Part shown: piece by piece, positions 52,903-61,004 of the stretch
Layout of the letters: the number at the start of each line of letters is the position of its first letter
How positions within the stretch are numbered: the first letter of the stretch is position 1
Program-made: the position numbers and the translations under genes
From: Chromatocurvus halotolerans
GTDB lineage: Bacteria; Pseudomonadota; Gammaproteobacteria; Pseudomonadales; Halieaceae
Direction: 5' to 3'
Assembly: GCF_004340525.1 (NCBI RefSeq)
Contig: NZ_SLWX01000003.1
Location: 186,001 to 250,000, forward strand
Length of the DNA: 64,000 nucleotides
Notes under the pieces: model-generated
What the model saw: the letters and a program-made list of their open reading frames with translations, nothing else
What the model was told of the DNA's origin: nothing
Databases searched by the model: none

Positions 52903-54791
52903 CCGCGGCAGTTCCCAGTCAGCCCGATATGACGCCCACCGCCGGGATGGCGGCGCTGTGGGAAGACGCCGTGCTTGCCGCCGCCGCCACTGCAGTGGCA
53001 CCGAATACCCTGGGGGGCGTTGCCCTGCGCGCCTGTCCGGGCCCGGTTCGCGATACCTGGCTGGAAGCCTGGCGCGAGGGCCTGCCGCCGGAGCGACCGG
53101 TGCGGCGTATTCCCCTGCATATCGCGGAATCCCGGCTGCTTGGCGGACTCGACCTGGCGGCGACGCTGCGGGCCGGCTTGCCGGTGTCCGAACGCGGCCT
53201 GCTCGCCGAGTGTGATGGCGGCTTCGCTCTGCTGGCAATGGCCGAGCGCGCGACGCGCAGCACCGTTGCCCACCTGGCAACCGCGCTGGACCGGGGCGAG
53301 CTGACGCTGGCACGTGAAGGTGTGAACGGCGACGTCGCGGCTCGCCTCGCCTTGATTGCCCTGGATGAAGGCCAGGCCGATGACGAGGCGCTGTCTCCCG
53401 TCCTGCGCGATCGCCTGGCGTTCCACCTTGATCTTACGCCCCTGAGCATACGGGACCTCGACGCCTCGGGCTTCAGTGCCGAGGCCATCGCCGAGGCACG
53501 TGAGCGTTATCCCCGGGTCATGGTCAACGATGACGCCCTGGAAGCCATCTGCGCCACCGCCGCCATGCTGGGCATCGACTCCCTGCGGGCCTGTCAGTTT
53601 GCGCTGGCGTGCGCGCGCGCGGTCGCGGCGCTGTCGGATCGTGAAATCGTCGAGGCCAGCGATCTCGACGCCGCGGCGCGCCTTGTGCTGGCGCCACGTG
53701 CGACGCGGGCTCCTGCGCCGCCGCCAGAGGAAAATGAAGAGGAGGAACAGCCGGATGAGTCGCCGCCGGAACCCGAGCCGCCGGAGGACGATCCTGCTGA
53801 TGACTCGGCCGATGATCCAGAAAACCCGGATGACGATGATCAGGACCATGACGAGGACAGTGACGGAGAAAACGATGACGACCAGCCCGGGCAGCAGCCG
53901 CTGGAGGATCGTATTCTCGAGGCCGCAACGGCGGCCATCCCTGCGGCCCTGCTCGCCAGCATTGAATCCGGGCTGGTGCAGCGCAGTCGCGGCAACTCGA
54001 CCTCAGGGCGCTCGGGTGTCCAGCAGCGCTCCAACGCCCGCGGGCGTCCCATGGGTACCATGCCTGGCGATCCACGCAGCGGCGCGCGTCTCAGTTTGAT
54101 CGACACCTTGAGGACGGCGGCGCCCTGGCAGCGCCTGCGTCGCGCCGAACAGGATGCCGCGGCCAATGCTGAGGGTCCCGGGATCATCGTGCGGCGCTCG
54201 GATTTCCGTGTCACCCGATTCCGCGAGAGAACCGAGAGCACGATTATCTTTGCTGTGGACGCCTCCGGTTCCGCGGCGCTGCATCGCCTTGCGGAAGCCA
54301 AGGGTGCGGTGGAACTTCTGTTGAATGACTGTTACGTGCGCCGCGATCAGGTGGCCCTGATTGCGTTCCGGGGCGAGGTTGCCGAGATGCTGCTGCCGCC
54401 CACGCGATCGCTGGTTCGCGCCAAGCGCAATCTTTCGGCGTTGCCGGGAGGCGGCGGCACTCCTCTCGCGAGTGCGATTGACGCGGCGGGTGAACTCGCC
54501 GTGCAGATCCAGCGACGCGGCGGCACGCCGAGTGTGGTTCTGCTCACCGATGCTCGCGCCAATATTACCCGCGCCGGGAAACCGGGCCGTCAGCAGGCCT
54601 TTGAGGAAGCGCTGGCGGCTGCCGCGGTGTTACGCAGCTACCGTGTCCCGACCATGGTGATTGATACCTCGCCGCGTCCGCACCCGAATGCCGCAGCCCT
54701 GGCTCGCGCGCTGGATGGCCGCTACCTGCCGCTGCCCCATGCAGACGCAGCGATGCTGCGCGACAGCGTGCAGCTGGCGTCCGGCCGATGA
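52899..54791 (+). CDS. bchD: Magnesium chelatase subunit D
   Basis: BchD pairs with BchI as the platform of Mg chelatase. The 630-residue protein has an N-terminal AAA-like domain without a usable Walker A (residues about 10-265), an acidic proline-rich linker (about 272-332) and a C-terminal von Willebrand A domain with the MIDAS motif DASGS near 453 and TDARANITRAG. The start is GTG 52899 inside the bchI stop, with GGAGGAG upstream; an ATG 10 codons in is an alternative. It is coupled to bchO by a 4-base overlap. Confidence 0.96.
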   Translation: MTAAVPSQPDMTPTAGMAALWEDAVLAAAATAVAPNTLGGVALRACPGPVRDTWLEAWREGLPPERPVRRIPLHIAESRLLGGLDLAATLRAGLPVSERGLLAECDGGFALLAMAERATRSTVAHLATALDRGELTLAREGVNGDVAARLALIALDEGQADDEALSPVLRDRLAFHLDLTPLSIRDLDASGFSAEAIAEARERYPRVMVNDDALEAICATAAMLGIDSLRACQFALACARAVAALSDREIVEASDLDAAARLVLAPRATRAPAPPPEENEEEEQPDESPPEPEPPEDDPADDSADDPENPDDDDQDHDEDSDGENDDDQPGQQPLEDRILEAATAAIPAALLASIESGLVQRSRGNSTSGRSGVQQRSNARGRPMGTMPGDPRSGARLSLIDTLRTAAPWQRLRRAEQDAAANAEGPGIIVRRSDFRVTRFRERTESTIIFAVDASGSAALHRLAEAKGAVELLLNDCYVRRDQVALIAFRGEVAEMLLPPTRSLVRAKRNLSALPGGGGTPLASAIDAAGELAVQIQRRGGTPSVVLLTDARANITRAGKPGRQQAFEEALAAAAVLRSYRVPTMVIDTSPRPHPNAAALARALDGRYLPLPHADAAMLRDSVQLASGR

Positions 54792-55669
54792 GCGGGGATC
54801 TCGCCGAGATTCACGATGAGTGGCCCAATCGCACGGCAAGTCGCTACGTGGAGGCGGGTGGACTGCGTTGGCATGTGCAGGAGCTCGGCACCGAAGGCCC
54901 CGAGCTCCTGCTGCTGCACGGTACCGGTGCTGCCACCCACTCCTGGGCGGGCATGGCGCCACTGCTGGCGCAGCACTTTCGCGTGATCGCGCCGGACCTT
55001 CCCGGACACGGCTACACCGATCCCGCCGCGCGCGGACAGCAGTCACTGCCCGGCATGGCCGCGCTGGTGGCCAGTCTGCTCGATGCGCTGGGAGTGGAGC
55101 CGAAGCTGGTGGTCGGGCACTCGGCCGGCGCGGCAGTCCTGATCCGCATGACGCTGGATGGTCTGATTCGGCCCGCCGCGATCGTGTCATTCAACGGTGC
55201 CTTACTGCCCTTCGAAGGCCTGATGGGCAAGGTATTCCCGCGCGCGGCACGCGCGCTCGCCGCCCTGCCCATATTGCCGGGATTGCTGGCACGACGCGCC
55301 AGGCGTTCACCGATGGTCGATAGGCTGATTGAGCAGACCGGCTCACAGAGCGCCTCGCTGGACCTCGTTCACTACCAGAGCCTGTCGCAGTCGCCGCGTC
55401 ACATACGCGGGGTGCTCGCGATGATGGCCAACTGGGACCTCGCGACGCTGGAGCAGGATCTTCTTGAACTCGACACGCCACTGTACCTGGTGGCCTGCGT
55501 GAACGACCGCGCGGTGCCCGCTGCGCAGGCTCGCTTTCTCAAGGCGCGCCTTGCCTGTGCCCGTCTGCGTATCGTGCACGAGCTGGGGCACCTTGGGCAC
55601 GAGGAGGATCCGGCGCAGTTTGTCGGATTTGTGGAAGAGGCGGCGGCGGAAGTCGGGTTGCTGGGCTGA
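54788..55669 (+). CDS. bchO: BchO, alpha/beta hydrolase of the Mg-chelatase operon
   Basis: BchO proteins are alpha/beta hydrolases found with bchI-bchD; their reaction is not settled. The 293-residue chain shows ELLLLHGTGAATHSWAGMAP, APDLPGHGYTDP, nucleophile elbow VVGHSAGAAVLIRM (Ser near residue 115), and a terminal HELGHLGHEEDP with the catalytic His. It overlaps bchD by 4 bases and ends the bchIDO unit, followed by a 590-base palindrome-rich spacer. Confidence 0.92.
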   Translation: MSGDLAEIHDEWPNRTASRYVEAGGLRWHVQELGTEGPELLLLHGTGAATHSWAGMAPLLAQHFRVIAPDLPGHGYTDPAARGQQSLPGMAALVASLLDALGVEPKLVVGHSAGAAVLIRMTLDGLIRPAAIVSFNGALLPFEGLMGKVFPRAARALAALPILPGLLARRARRSPMVDRLIEQTGSQSASLDLVHYQSLSQSPRHIRGVLAMMANWDLATLEQDLLELDTPLYLVACVNDRAVPAAQARFLKARLACARLRIVHELGHLGHEEDPAQFVGFVEEAAAEVGLLG

Positions 55670-55703
55670 TGCCCTGCTTTACAGGTTGTGGAGCACTGTT
55701 CCC

Positions 55704-55897
55704 GGTCTGGCGGGGCGGGGCGGGGCGGTGGGCTGCCCGGGTCGCTGCGGCGGGGACGATGACGGCCGCTGCGCAACTCGACCGCAATCGCTGCGCGATT
55801 GCCGGGACTCGAACAGTGCTCGCGGAAACCCCCGCCATCGTCCCCGCCGCAACCCGCGACCTGATCGGGCGGTCCACCGCCCCGCCCCCGCCAGACC
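55704..55897. repeat. Large imperfect inverted repeat between bchO and crtI
   Basis: The left arm (55704-55765) and right arm (55832-55897) are imperfect reverse complements, both beginning or ending with GGTCTGGCGGGG and GCGGCGGGGACGAT. A perfect 7-base palindrome (GCAATCG/CGATTGC) lies in the centre. A separate 11-base inverted pair, GAGCACTGTTC (55691-55701) and GAACAGTGCTC (55811-55821), interleaves with the arms. Four G-runs at 55712-55732 could form a quadruplex. No gene is seen. Confidence 0.7.
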
Positions 55898-55992
55898 TCA
55901 CGCCCGCACGTTGGATTCGCATCCGCTGCGCGTCGCTTCCGTGGCAGGCAACTCCAACTTCAGCACATGCAGCCCCGCATTGCACCGTGTCA

Positions 55993-56111
55993 GGCGTCTC
56001 ACGCCGTCCCCCTTTTCCCGCGGACCGTCTGCGGCCAGGACGGCCGCAGCCGAGCCCCCATGGATGGGATTTCGGCGAGTCCGCGGGAAAAGGGGGACGG
56101 CGTGAGACGCC
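55993..56111. repeat. Perfect 32-bp inverted repeat upstream of crtI
   Basis: The arms 55993-56024 and 56080-56111 are exact reverse complements separated by 55 bases. The interval contains a nested stem (TGCGGCC/GGCCGCA). The structure resembles a REP/MITE-like element, and no transposase is present. Confidence 0.8.
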
Positions 56112-56123
56112 AGGATCGGAGCG

Positions 56124-56181
56124 AAAAATACCCGGGAGGGCGCGTGAGAGGGCGGCGGCAGGGCGCAAAAATACCCGGGAG
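56124..56181. repeat. Direct repeat of a 15-bp motif before crtI
   Basis: AAAAATACCCGGGAG occurs at 56124-56138 and 56167-56181, about 43 bases apart and 85 bases before crtI. Each copy contains a CCCGGG palindrome. It may be a protein-binding site or a by-product of the neighbouring repeat. Confidence 0.55.
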
Positions 56182-56265
56182 CTACGCCCCAGCCCAAACC
56201 GGGTGTGAAACCCCGCACCATGCTGCTATTCTCTTCCCGACTCCGTACGATGCAGTGCCTAGCCC

Positions 56266-57798
56266 ATGACCAGCCCTCTTCCTGAAACGCCACGAGTTCC
56301 GCTTGCCAGTCCCGATGCACCCCACGCCGTTGTTATCGGCAGTGGTTTTGGCGGCCTGGCCGCAGCCATACGCCTTGGCGCGCGAGGCTTTCGCGTTACC
56401 GTGGTCGACAAGCTGGATGCCCCTGGCGGCCGCGCCTACGTTTTCCGCCAGGACGGATTTACTTTCGACGCCGGCCCCACAATTGTCACTGCGCCTTTCC
56501 TGCTGCGCGAACTGTGGAACATGTGTGGTCGCCGGTTCGAGGACGATGTCGATCTGCGCATGATGTCGCCGTTCTACCGCATCCGTTTTGACGACGGCAA
56601 AGTGTTCGATTACGGCGGCGATCCGGAGGCCGTGAAAGCCGAGATTGCGCGCTTCAACCCCGACGACGTCGCGGGTTATGACGCGTACATGAAAGCCAGC
56701 GAAGAGGCATATGCGGTCGGTTTCGAGAAGGTGGGGCACCTGCCTTTCGATACTTTCGCCGAATTGCTGAAGTTTCTGCCGGACATGCTGCATCTGCGCG
56801 CATACCGCAGCGTGTATGGCCAGGTAGCAAAACACGTCAGCGATCCCTACGTGCGCATTGTGCTCAGTTTTCACCCCTTGCTGGTTGGCGGTAACCCCTT
56901 CGCCGTGACGTCTGTCTATACGCTTATTTCCTTTCTCGAGCGGCAGTGGGGCGTGCACTCCGCAATGGGCGGCACCGGCAGCATCATCAACGGAATGGTC
57001 GACCTGATTCGCGGACAGGGCAACCAGCTGCGGATGAATGCAGAGGTGGAAGAGATTCTGGTGGAGGAGGGCGCTGCAAAGGGTGTGCGACTGCGTTCCG
57101 GTGAGGTCGTCCCGGCAGATCTGGTGGTTTCCAATGCCGATTCGGCATGGACCTATCGGCACCTGGTGCCGGAGCAGCACCGCCGTCACTGGACCAACAA
57201 GCGTATCGAGCGCTCGCGGTCCTCCAACGGGCTGTTTGTCTGGTACTTCGGCACAAAGCGGCAGTACCCGGAGGTGCCGCACCACTCCATTGTGCTCGGT
57301 CCTCGCTACAAGGCGTTGTTGAAAGACGTGTTCAAGCACAAGAAGCTCACCGCGGACTTCAGCCTCTACCTGCACCGGCCCAGTGCCACCGATCCGTCAA
57401 TGGCGCCGGAGGGGCATGACTGTTTCTACGTGCTGGCGCCGGTGCCGCATCTGGATGCGGACGTCGACTGGAGGGAGCATGCGGAAACCTATCGGCAGGC
57501 GGTGGAGGCCCGGCTGGAGGAGACAATGCTCCCCGGTCTGCGCGACGCTGTTGTGACGTCCCGCGTCATGACGCCGCTGGATTTCGAAGAAAGGCTGCTG
57601 TCCTTCCGGGGTGCCGGGTTCAGTTTCGAGCCGGTGCTCTGGCAGAGCGCCTGGTTCCGGCCGCATAATCGAAGCGAGGATGTCAGGCATCTGTACCTGG
57701 TGGGTGCAGGCACCCACCCCGGTGCAGGAATGCCCGGCGTACTGTCCTCTGCACGTGTTCTTGATACCATTGTGCCGCATGTCAATACCTTCCGCTGA
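56266..57798 (+). CDS. crtI: Phytoene desaturase CrtI
   Basis: CrtI is the FAD-dependent desaturase that turns phytoene into neurosporene or lycopene. The 510-residue chain has the N-terminal fold VIGSGFGGLAAAIRLGARGF followed by GGRAYVFRQDGFTFDAGPT, and the C-terminal bacterial CrtI signature YLVGAGTHPGAGMPGVL. Length is standard. No good ribosome-binding site precedes ATG 56266 and no PpsR pair was found upstream. Its 3' end overlaps crtB by 20 bases. Whether it makes three or four desaturations cannot be read here; crtF implies the spheroidene/spirilloxanthin route. Confidence 0.96.
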   Translation: MTSPLPETPRVPLASPDAPHAVVIGSGFGGLAAAIRLGARGFRVTVVDKLDAPGGRAYVFRQDGFTFDAGPTIVTAPFLLRELWNMCGRRFEDDVDLRMMSPFYRIRFDDGKVFDYGGDPEAVKAEIARFNPDDVAGYDAYMKASEEAYAVGFEKVGHLPFDTFAELLKFLPDMLHLRAYRSVYGQVAKHVSDPYVRIVLSFHPLLVGGNPFAVTSVYTLISFLERQWGVHSAMGGTGSIINGMVDLIRGQGNQLRMNAEVEEILVEEGAAKGVRLRSGEVVPADLVVSNADSAWTYRHLVPEQHRRHWTNKRIERSRSSNGLFVWYFGTKRQYPEVPHHSIVLGPRYKALLKDVFKHKKLTADFSLYLHRPSATDPSMAPEGHDCFYVLAPVPHLDADVDWREHAETYRQAVEARLEETMLPGLRDAVVTSRVMTPLDFEERLLSFRGAGFSFEPVLWQSAWFRPHNRSEDVRHLYLVGAGTHPGAGMPGVLSSARVLDTIVPHVNTFR

Positions 57799-58864
57799 TA
57801 CCCCACCGCCGCTGCGCGAAGCCGACATGGCCGCCTGCCGCGGCCTGCTGAAGACCGGGTCGCGTTCCTTCCACGCGGCATCCCGCTTTCTGCCATACCA
57901 CTGTCGTGACGCTGCCACCGCGCTCTATGCATTCTGTCGCCAGGCGGACGATGCGGTCGACGACAGCGGCGCCCCGCATCTGGCACTGGAAATGCTGCAC
58001 GGTCGCCTCGACGCCATTTACGCGTGCGCTCCCGAAGATTACGCTGCGGATCGCGCGCTCGCCTCCGTTGTTGTGCGTTACGGTCTGCCCCGGGGCCTGC
58101 TCGATGCCCTTCTGGAGGGTTTTGCCTGGGATGCGGCGGAGCGTGAATACGAGACGCTGTCGGATGTGCTCGACTATGCGGCGCGGGTAGCCGGCTCTGT
58201 CGGTGTCATGATGGCGGTCATCATGGGAATACGTGATGCCAGCGTTCTGGCGCGCGCCGCGGACATGGGTGTCGCCATGCAGCTGACCAATATCAGCCGG
58301 GACGTGGGCGAGGACGCCCGCAACGGACGGCTTTACCTGCCCGCGTCGTGGCTGCGCGAGGCGGGAATCGATCCGGCGGCGTTTGTCCGGGCGCCACAGC
58401 ACAGTGCCGGGCTCACTCTCGTAACCCGCCGTGTTCTTACCGTGGCCGACAAGCTCTACCGGCGCGCGGATGCCGGCCTGACCTGTCTGCCGCTGCGCTG
58501 CCGCCCCGGCATGTACGCGGCGCGCCTGCTGTACTCGGCGATTGGCAATGAGGTGCAGCGCCTGGATTACGACAGCGTTAACCAGCGCGCTGTGGTCCCG
58601 CCACAGCGCAAGCTCTGGCACCTTACGCGACTCGCGGGCCTGCCGTTGCTGGACGCCGGCGCGGTGTCGGCACCTGTCCTCAGGGAGAACCGTTTCCTGG
58701 TGGAGGCGGTCAATTCGCACCCCGGTCCCCGCGTAAGCTCACTGGTCGAGCATGAGGGCAAGGTTGCCTGGATGCTGGCACTGCTTCAGGACCTGGAGCG
58801 CCGCGAACGATCGTCAGGCACACTGGATGCCCGCGACAACGAGCGCCGTTCAGCGGCCGGCTGA
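57779..58864 (+). CDS. crtB: Phytoene synthase CrtB
   Basis: CrtB condenses two geranylgeranyl diphosphates into phytoene. The 361-residue chain carries both Asp-rich motifs, QADDAVDDSG (near residue 50) and the signature NISRDVGEDARNGRLYLP (near 168). SRSFHAASRFLP precedes the first motif as usual. ATG 57779 lies within the crtI 3' end (20-base overlap), so translation is probably coupled; a longer in-frame reading from 57611 is rejected. It is convergent with crtC, with 50 bases between stops. Confidence 0.96.
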   Translation: MSIPSADTPPPLREADMAACRGLLKTGSRSFHAASRFLPYHCRDAATALYAFCRQADDAVDDSGAPHLALEMLHGRLDAIYACAPEDYAADRALASVVVRYGLPRGLLDALLEGFAWDAAEREYETLSDVLDYAARVAGSVGVMMAVIMGIRDASVLARAADMGVAMQLTNISRDVGEDARNGRLYLPASWLREAGIDPAAFVRAPQHSAGLTLVTRRVLTVADKLYRRADAGLTCLPLRCRPGMYAARLLYSAIGNEVQRLDYDSVNQRAVVPPQRKLWHLTRLAGLPLLDAGAVSAPVLRENRFLVEAVNSHPGPRVSSLVEHEGKVAWMLALLQDLERRERSSGTLDARDNERRSAAG

Positions 58865-58914
58865 GGGAGTCGGCAGCGGTTGATCCCGCGGTTTCCTCGT
58901 CCGGATGTCGGGCT

Positions 58915-59913
58915 TCAGCCGGCACCGCCCCGGACAGGGCGTGTGTTTCGAGGCATGCGGAAGGGCAACAAGGTCTGTACCCAGCGCTGGCGGAAGCGAT
59001 CCAGCGACAGGCTTTCGTGGAACGCGGTGACGGTCTCTCCCAGTAACTGTGTCTCCAGCATGGACCGGGCATAGAAAGGTGTGTCTTCCAGGGTGCGTCG
59101 CACCCGTGTCCCGCTCGCTGTGTCTGCCCCGGTCTGGCGGGGAATGCGCCAGATTCCGGTTGTGGGCAGTGTCATCCCCGGCGGCGGCGTGATCGGCTGT
59201 ACGTTCCCCTGTGCATCAAACCGCAGGGCCAGGGCAGTTGCGGCTGTGCTCGGGTCCAGTGGGCGCGTGTGGTACTGCACAATACTGCTGCCGTCGGCGA
59301 GGGTTGCCCGGGACCAGTCCCAGTCCGTGAATCCGGCCTCCAGCGGCTCGCTGCCACGGTTGCTGTCGAAGTAGGCCTCGCCCTGCCACGAGAGTCGGGG
59401 AGCCTCGAGCTCCACCGACACCCGGCACGCCGGGCTGATGGGCCACCAGCGGTGCCGCCCATGGTGATCAATGGCGTAATCCTCGCGACTGATGCACGGC
59501 AGCGTCAGGCGCACCTGGCCGCGCAGACGTCGCGGCAGCGGGACCGTAATCTCGTCGATGGCGACAGACACCTGCTTGCCGTCCCAGTGTATCGCGCTCG
59601 GACCCACCTGAAGGTGCGTCTCATCCCGGATCAGGTTCCTGCGACCGCGCTCGGTCAGCGCCCACACCTTTTTACCTCCCGGGTTGTAGAGCACGGCGTT
59701 GATCGCGCAGTGGTTACCCGGGTCGGTGGGGCCCCGGCGCCTGGCCGCGGCATAGTAGGGCGAAAAGACACTGCCCACGAAGACAATAATCGTCAGCCCG
59801 AATCGCCCGTCGTCGCTCAGCGCATCGATATACCACCATTGGTAGCCATTGATGCCTACCGCGCCGGCAAAGCCAGTGCTGGGTGAGTGGGGCAGGATTT
59901 CGGATTGGAGCAT
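58915..59913 (-). CDS. crtC: Acyclic carotenoid 1,2-hydratase CrtC
   Basis: CrtC adds water to the psi end group of neurosporene or lycopene. The 332-residue protein has the family's YQWWYIDALSDDG segment (residues about 25-37), FVGSVFSPYYAAARRRG, and SREDYAIDHHGRHRWWPISP-like core (seen as DYAIDHHGRHRWWPI), with FDSNRGSEPLEAGFTDWDWS later. ATG 59913 has a modest AGGCGGA upstream; the longer frame would need a TTG at 59961. The gene is divergent from crtE and shares the PpsR-box region with it. It has the same fold family as the AttH-like lipoprotein at 39368. Confidence 0.93.
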   Translation of the reverse strand: MLQSEILPHSPSTGFAGAVGINGYQWWYIDALSDDGRFGLTIIVFVGSVFSPYYAAARRRGPTDPGNHCAINAVLYNPGGKKVWALTERGRRNLIRDETHLQVGPSAIHWDGKQVSVAIDEITVPLPRRLRGQVRLTLPCISREDYAIDHHGRHRWWPISPACRVSVELEAPRLSWQGEAYFDSNRGSEPLEAGFTDWDWSRATLADGSSIVQYHTRPLDPSTAATALALRFDAQGNVQPITPPPGMTLPTTGIWRIPRQTGADTASGTRVRRTLEDTPFYARSMLETQLLGETVTAFHESLSLDRFRQRWVQTLLPFRMPRNTRPVRGGAG

Positions 59914-59967
59914 GTCGTGTTCCGCCTGGAATTCGGCGCGGCCGGGGTGAAAAGTCCGCAAAGTCGC

Positions 59968-59996
59968 TTGCAGTTTATCAGTGTCTAATCTAAATT
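59968..59996 (+). promoter_or_regulatory. Candidate crtE promoter
   Basis: TTGCAG at 59968-59973, a 17-base spacer and TAAATT at 59991-59996 overlap the left PpsR box, so a bound repressor would block RNA polymerase. On the minus strand TTGACA at 60013-60008 could serve crtC. Confidence 0.4.
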
Positions 59997-60025
59997 ACAT
60001 ATAAAGGTGTCAAATAAATTAGACA
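59982..60025. promoter_or_regulatory. Paired PpsR/CrtJ boxes between crtC and crtE
   Basis: Two perfect TGT-N12-ACA palindromes, TGTCTAATCTAAATTACA (59982-59999) and TGTCAAATAAATTAGACA (60008-60025), are separated by exactly 8 bases. This is the known geometry for cooperative CrtJ/PpsR binding. They lie about 70 bases from each start codon, so oxygen-dependent repression of both divergent genes is predicted. Confidence 0.8.
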
Positions 60026-60098
60026 TAAGGCGATGTTCCGGTGGGTCCTGCAGGTAATCTGCAAAGGCCTTGCAGGAGCAGCAATTCAGGTGGATCGC

Positions 60099-61004
60099 AT
60101 GGCTGAACCTCGTATAACGACAAGCGGAAATTCCTCTCTCCCGGTGTACGAGCGCGCTCTGCATGCTGCACTGGATCACGCCACGGCGGAGGGTTGTCCA
60201 CCACGTCTTGCAAAAGCGATGCACTATGCCGTATTCCCGGGTGGCGCGCGGGTGCGTCCCCAGCTGTGCCTGGCGGTTGCGGCTGCTACCGGCGATTACG
60301 ATGCCGGCCTGGCCGGTGCGGCGGGGGCCGCGATAGAGCTGCTGCACTGCGCGTCGCTGGTGCATGACGACCTGCCCTGTTTCGATAACGCGCACGAGCG
60401 TCGCGGCAAGGCATCCGTGCATCACAAATTCGGCGAACAGCTGGCATTGCTTTGCGGTGATGCGCTGATTGTCGAGGCCTTCAGCAGTCTGACGCGAGCG
60501 GCGGTGGCCACGGAGCAGGCGCATCGACTGCCGGCCTTGATGGCCTGCATCGCCGGCGGCGTCGGTGCGCCGATGGGGATCTGTGCCGGTCAGGCCTGGG
60601 AATGTGAGCCGGAGGTAGACCTCGCCCGCTACCATCAGGCCAAGACCGGTGCCCTGTTCATTGCGGCTACCTGTGCGGGTGCGACGGTTGCCGGAGCGGA
60701 TCCTGCGCTGTGGCGACCGCTGGGTGATGCAATCGGACACAGTTACCAGGTTGCCGACGATATTCTGGATGCGGCAGCGGATGCCAGCGTTATCGGCAAG
60801 CCGACCGGGCAGGATGTCGCGCTGGACAGGCCCAGTGCGGTGCGTCAGTTCGGTCTCGAGGGTGCGGTACAGCACTTGCGTGAGCTGGTCGATGCCAGTG
60901 TTGATGCGGTGCCCGCCTGCCCCGGCCGGGAGCAGCTGCAGGCGCTGGTGCGCAATCAGTCGCGACGCTTTCTGCCCAAGGGGCTGGTGGTGCAGGCGGC
61001 CTGA
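60099..61004 (+). CDS. crtE: Geranylgeranyl diphosphate synthase CrtE
   Basis: CrtE extends prenyl diphosphates to GGPP for carotenoids and the bacteriochlorophyll tail. The 301-residue chain has the first Asp-rich motif in LVHDDLPCFDNAHERRG (DDxxxxD kept; the usual DDD before RRG is NAHE) and the second in YQVADDILDAAAD. HYAVFPGGARVRPQL is the isopentenyl-diphosphate site. ATG 60099 with AGGTGGA is chosen over ATG 60033, which lies only 7 bases from the PpsR box. Its stop overlaps the crtF start (TGATG). Confidence 0.93.
   Translation: MAEPRITTSGNSSLPVYERALHAALDHATAEGCPPRLAKAMHYAVFPGGARVRPQLCLAVAAATGDYDAGLAGAAGAAIELLHCASLVHDDLPCFDNAHERRGKASVHHKFGEQLALLCGDALIVEAFSSLTRAAVATEQAHRLPALMACIAGGVGAPMGICAGQAWECEPEVDLARYHQAKTGALFIAATCAGATVAGADPALWRPLGDAIGHSYQVADDILDAAADASVIGKPTGQDVALDRPSAVRQFGLEGAVQHLRELVDASVDAVPACPGREQLQALVRNQSRRFLPKGLVVQAA

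Noticed and set aside
51841-53849. Long minus-strand frames across bchI and bchD
   Set aside because: They are antisense to well-identified Mg-chelatase genes and have low-complexity, arginine- and glutamine-rich translations.
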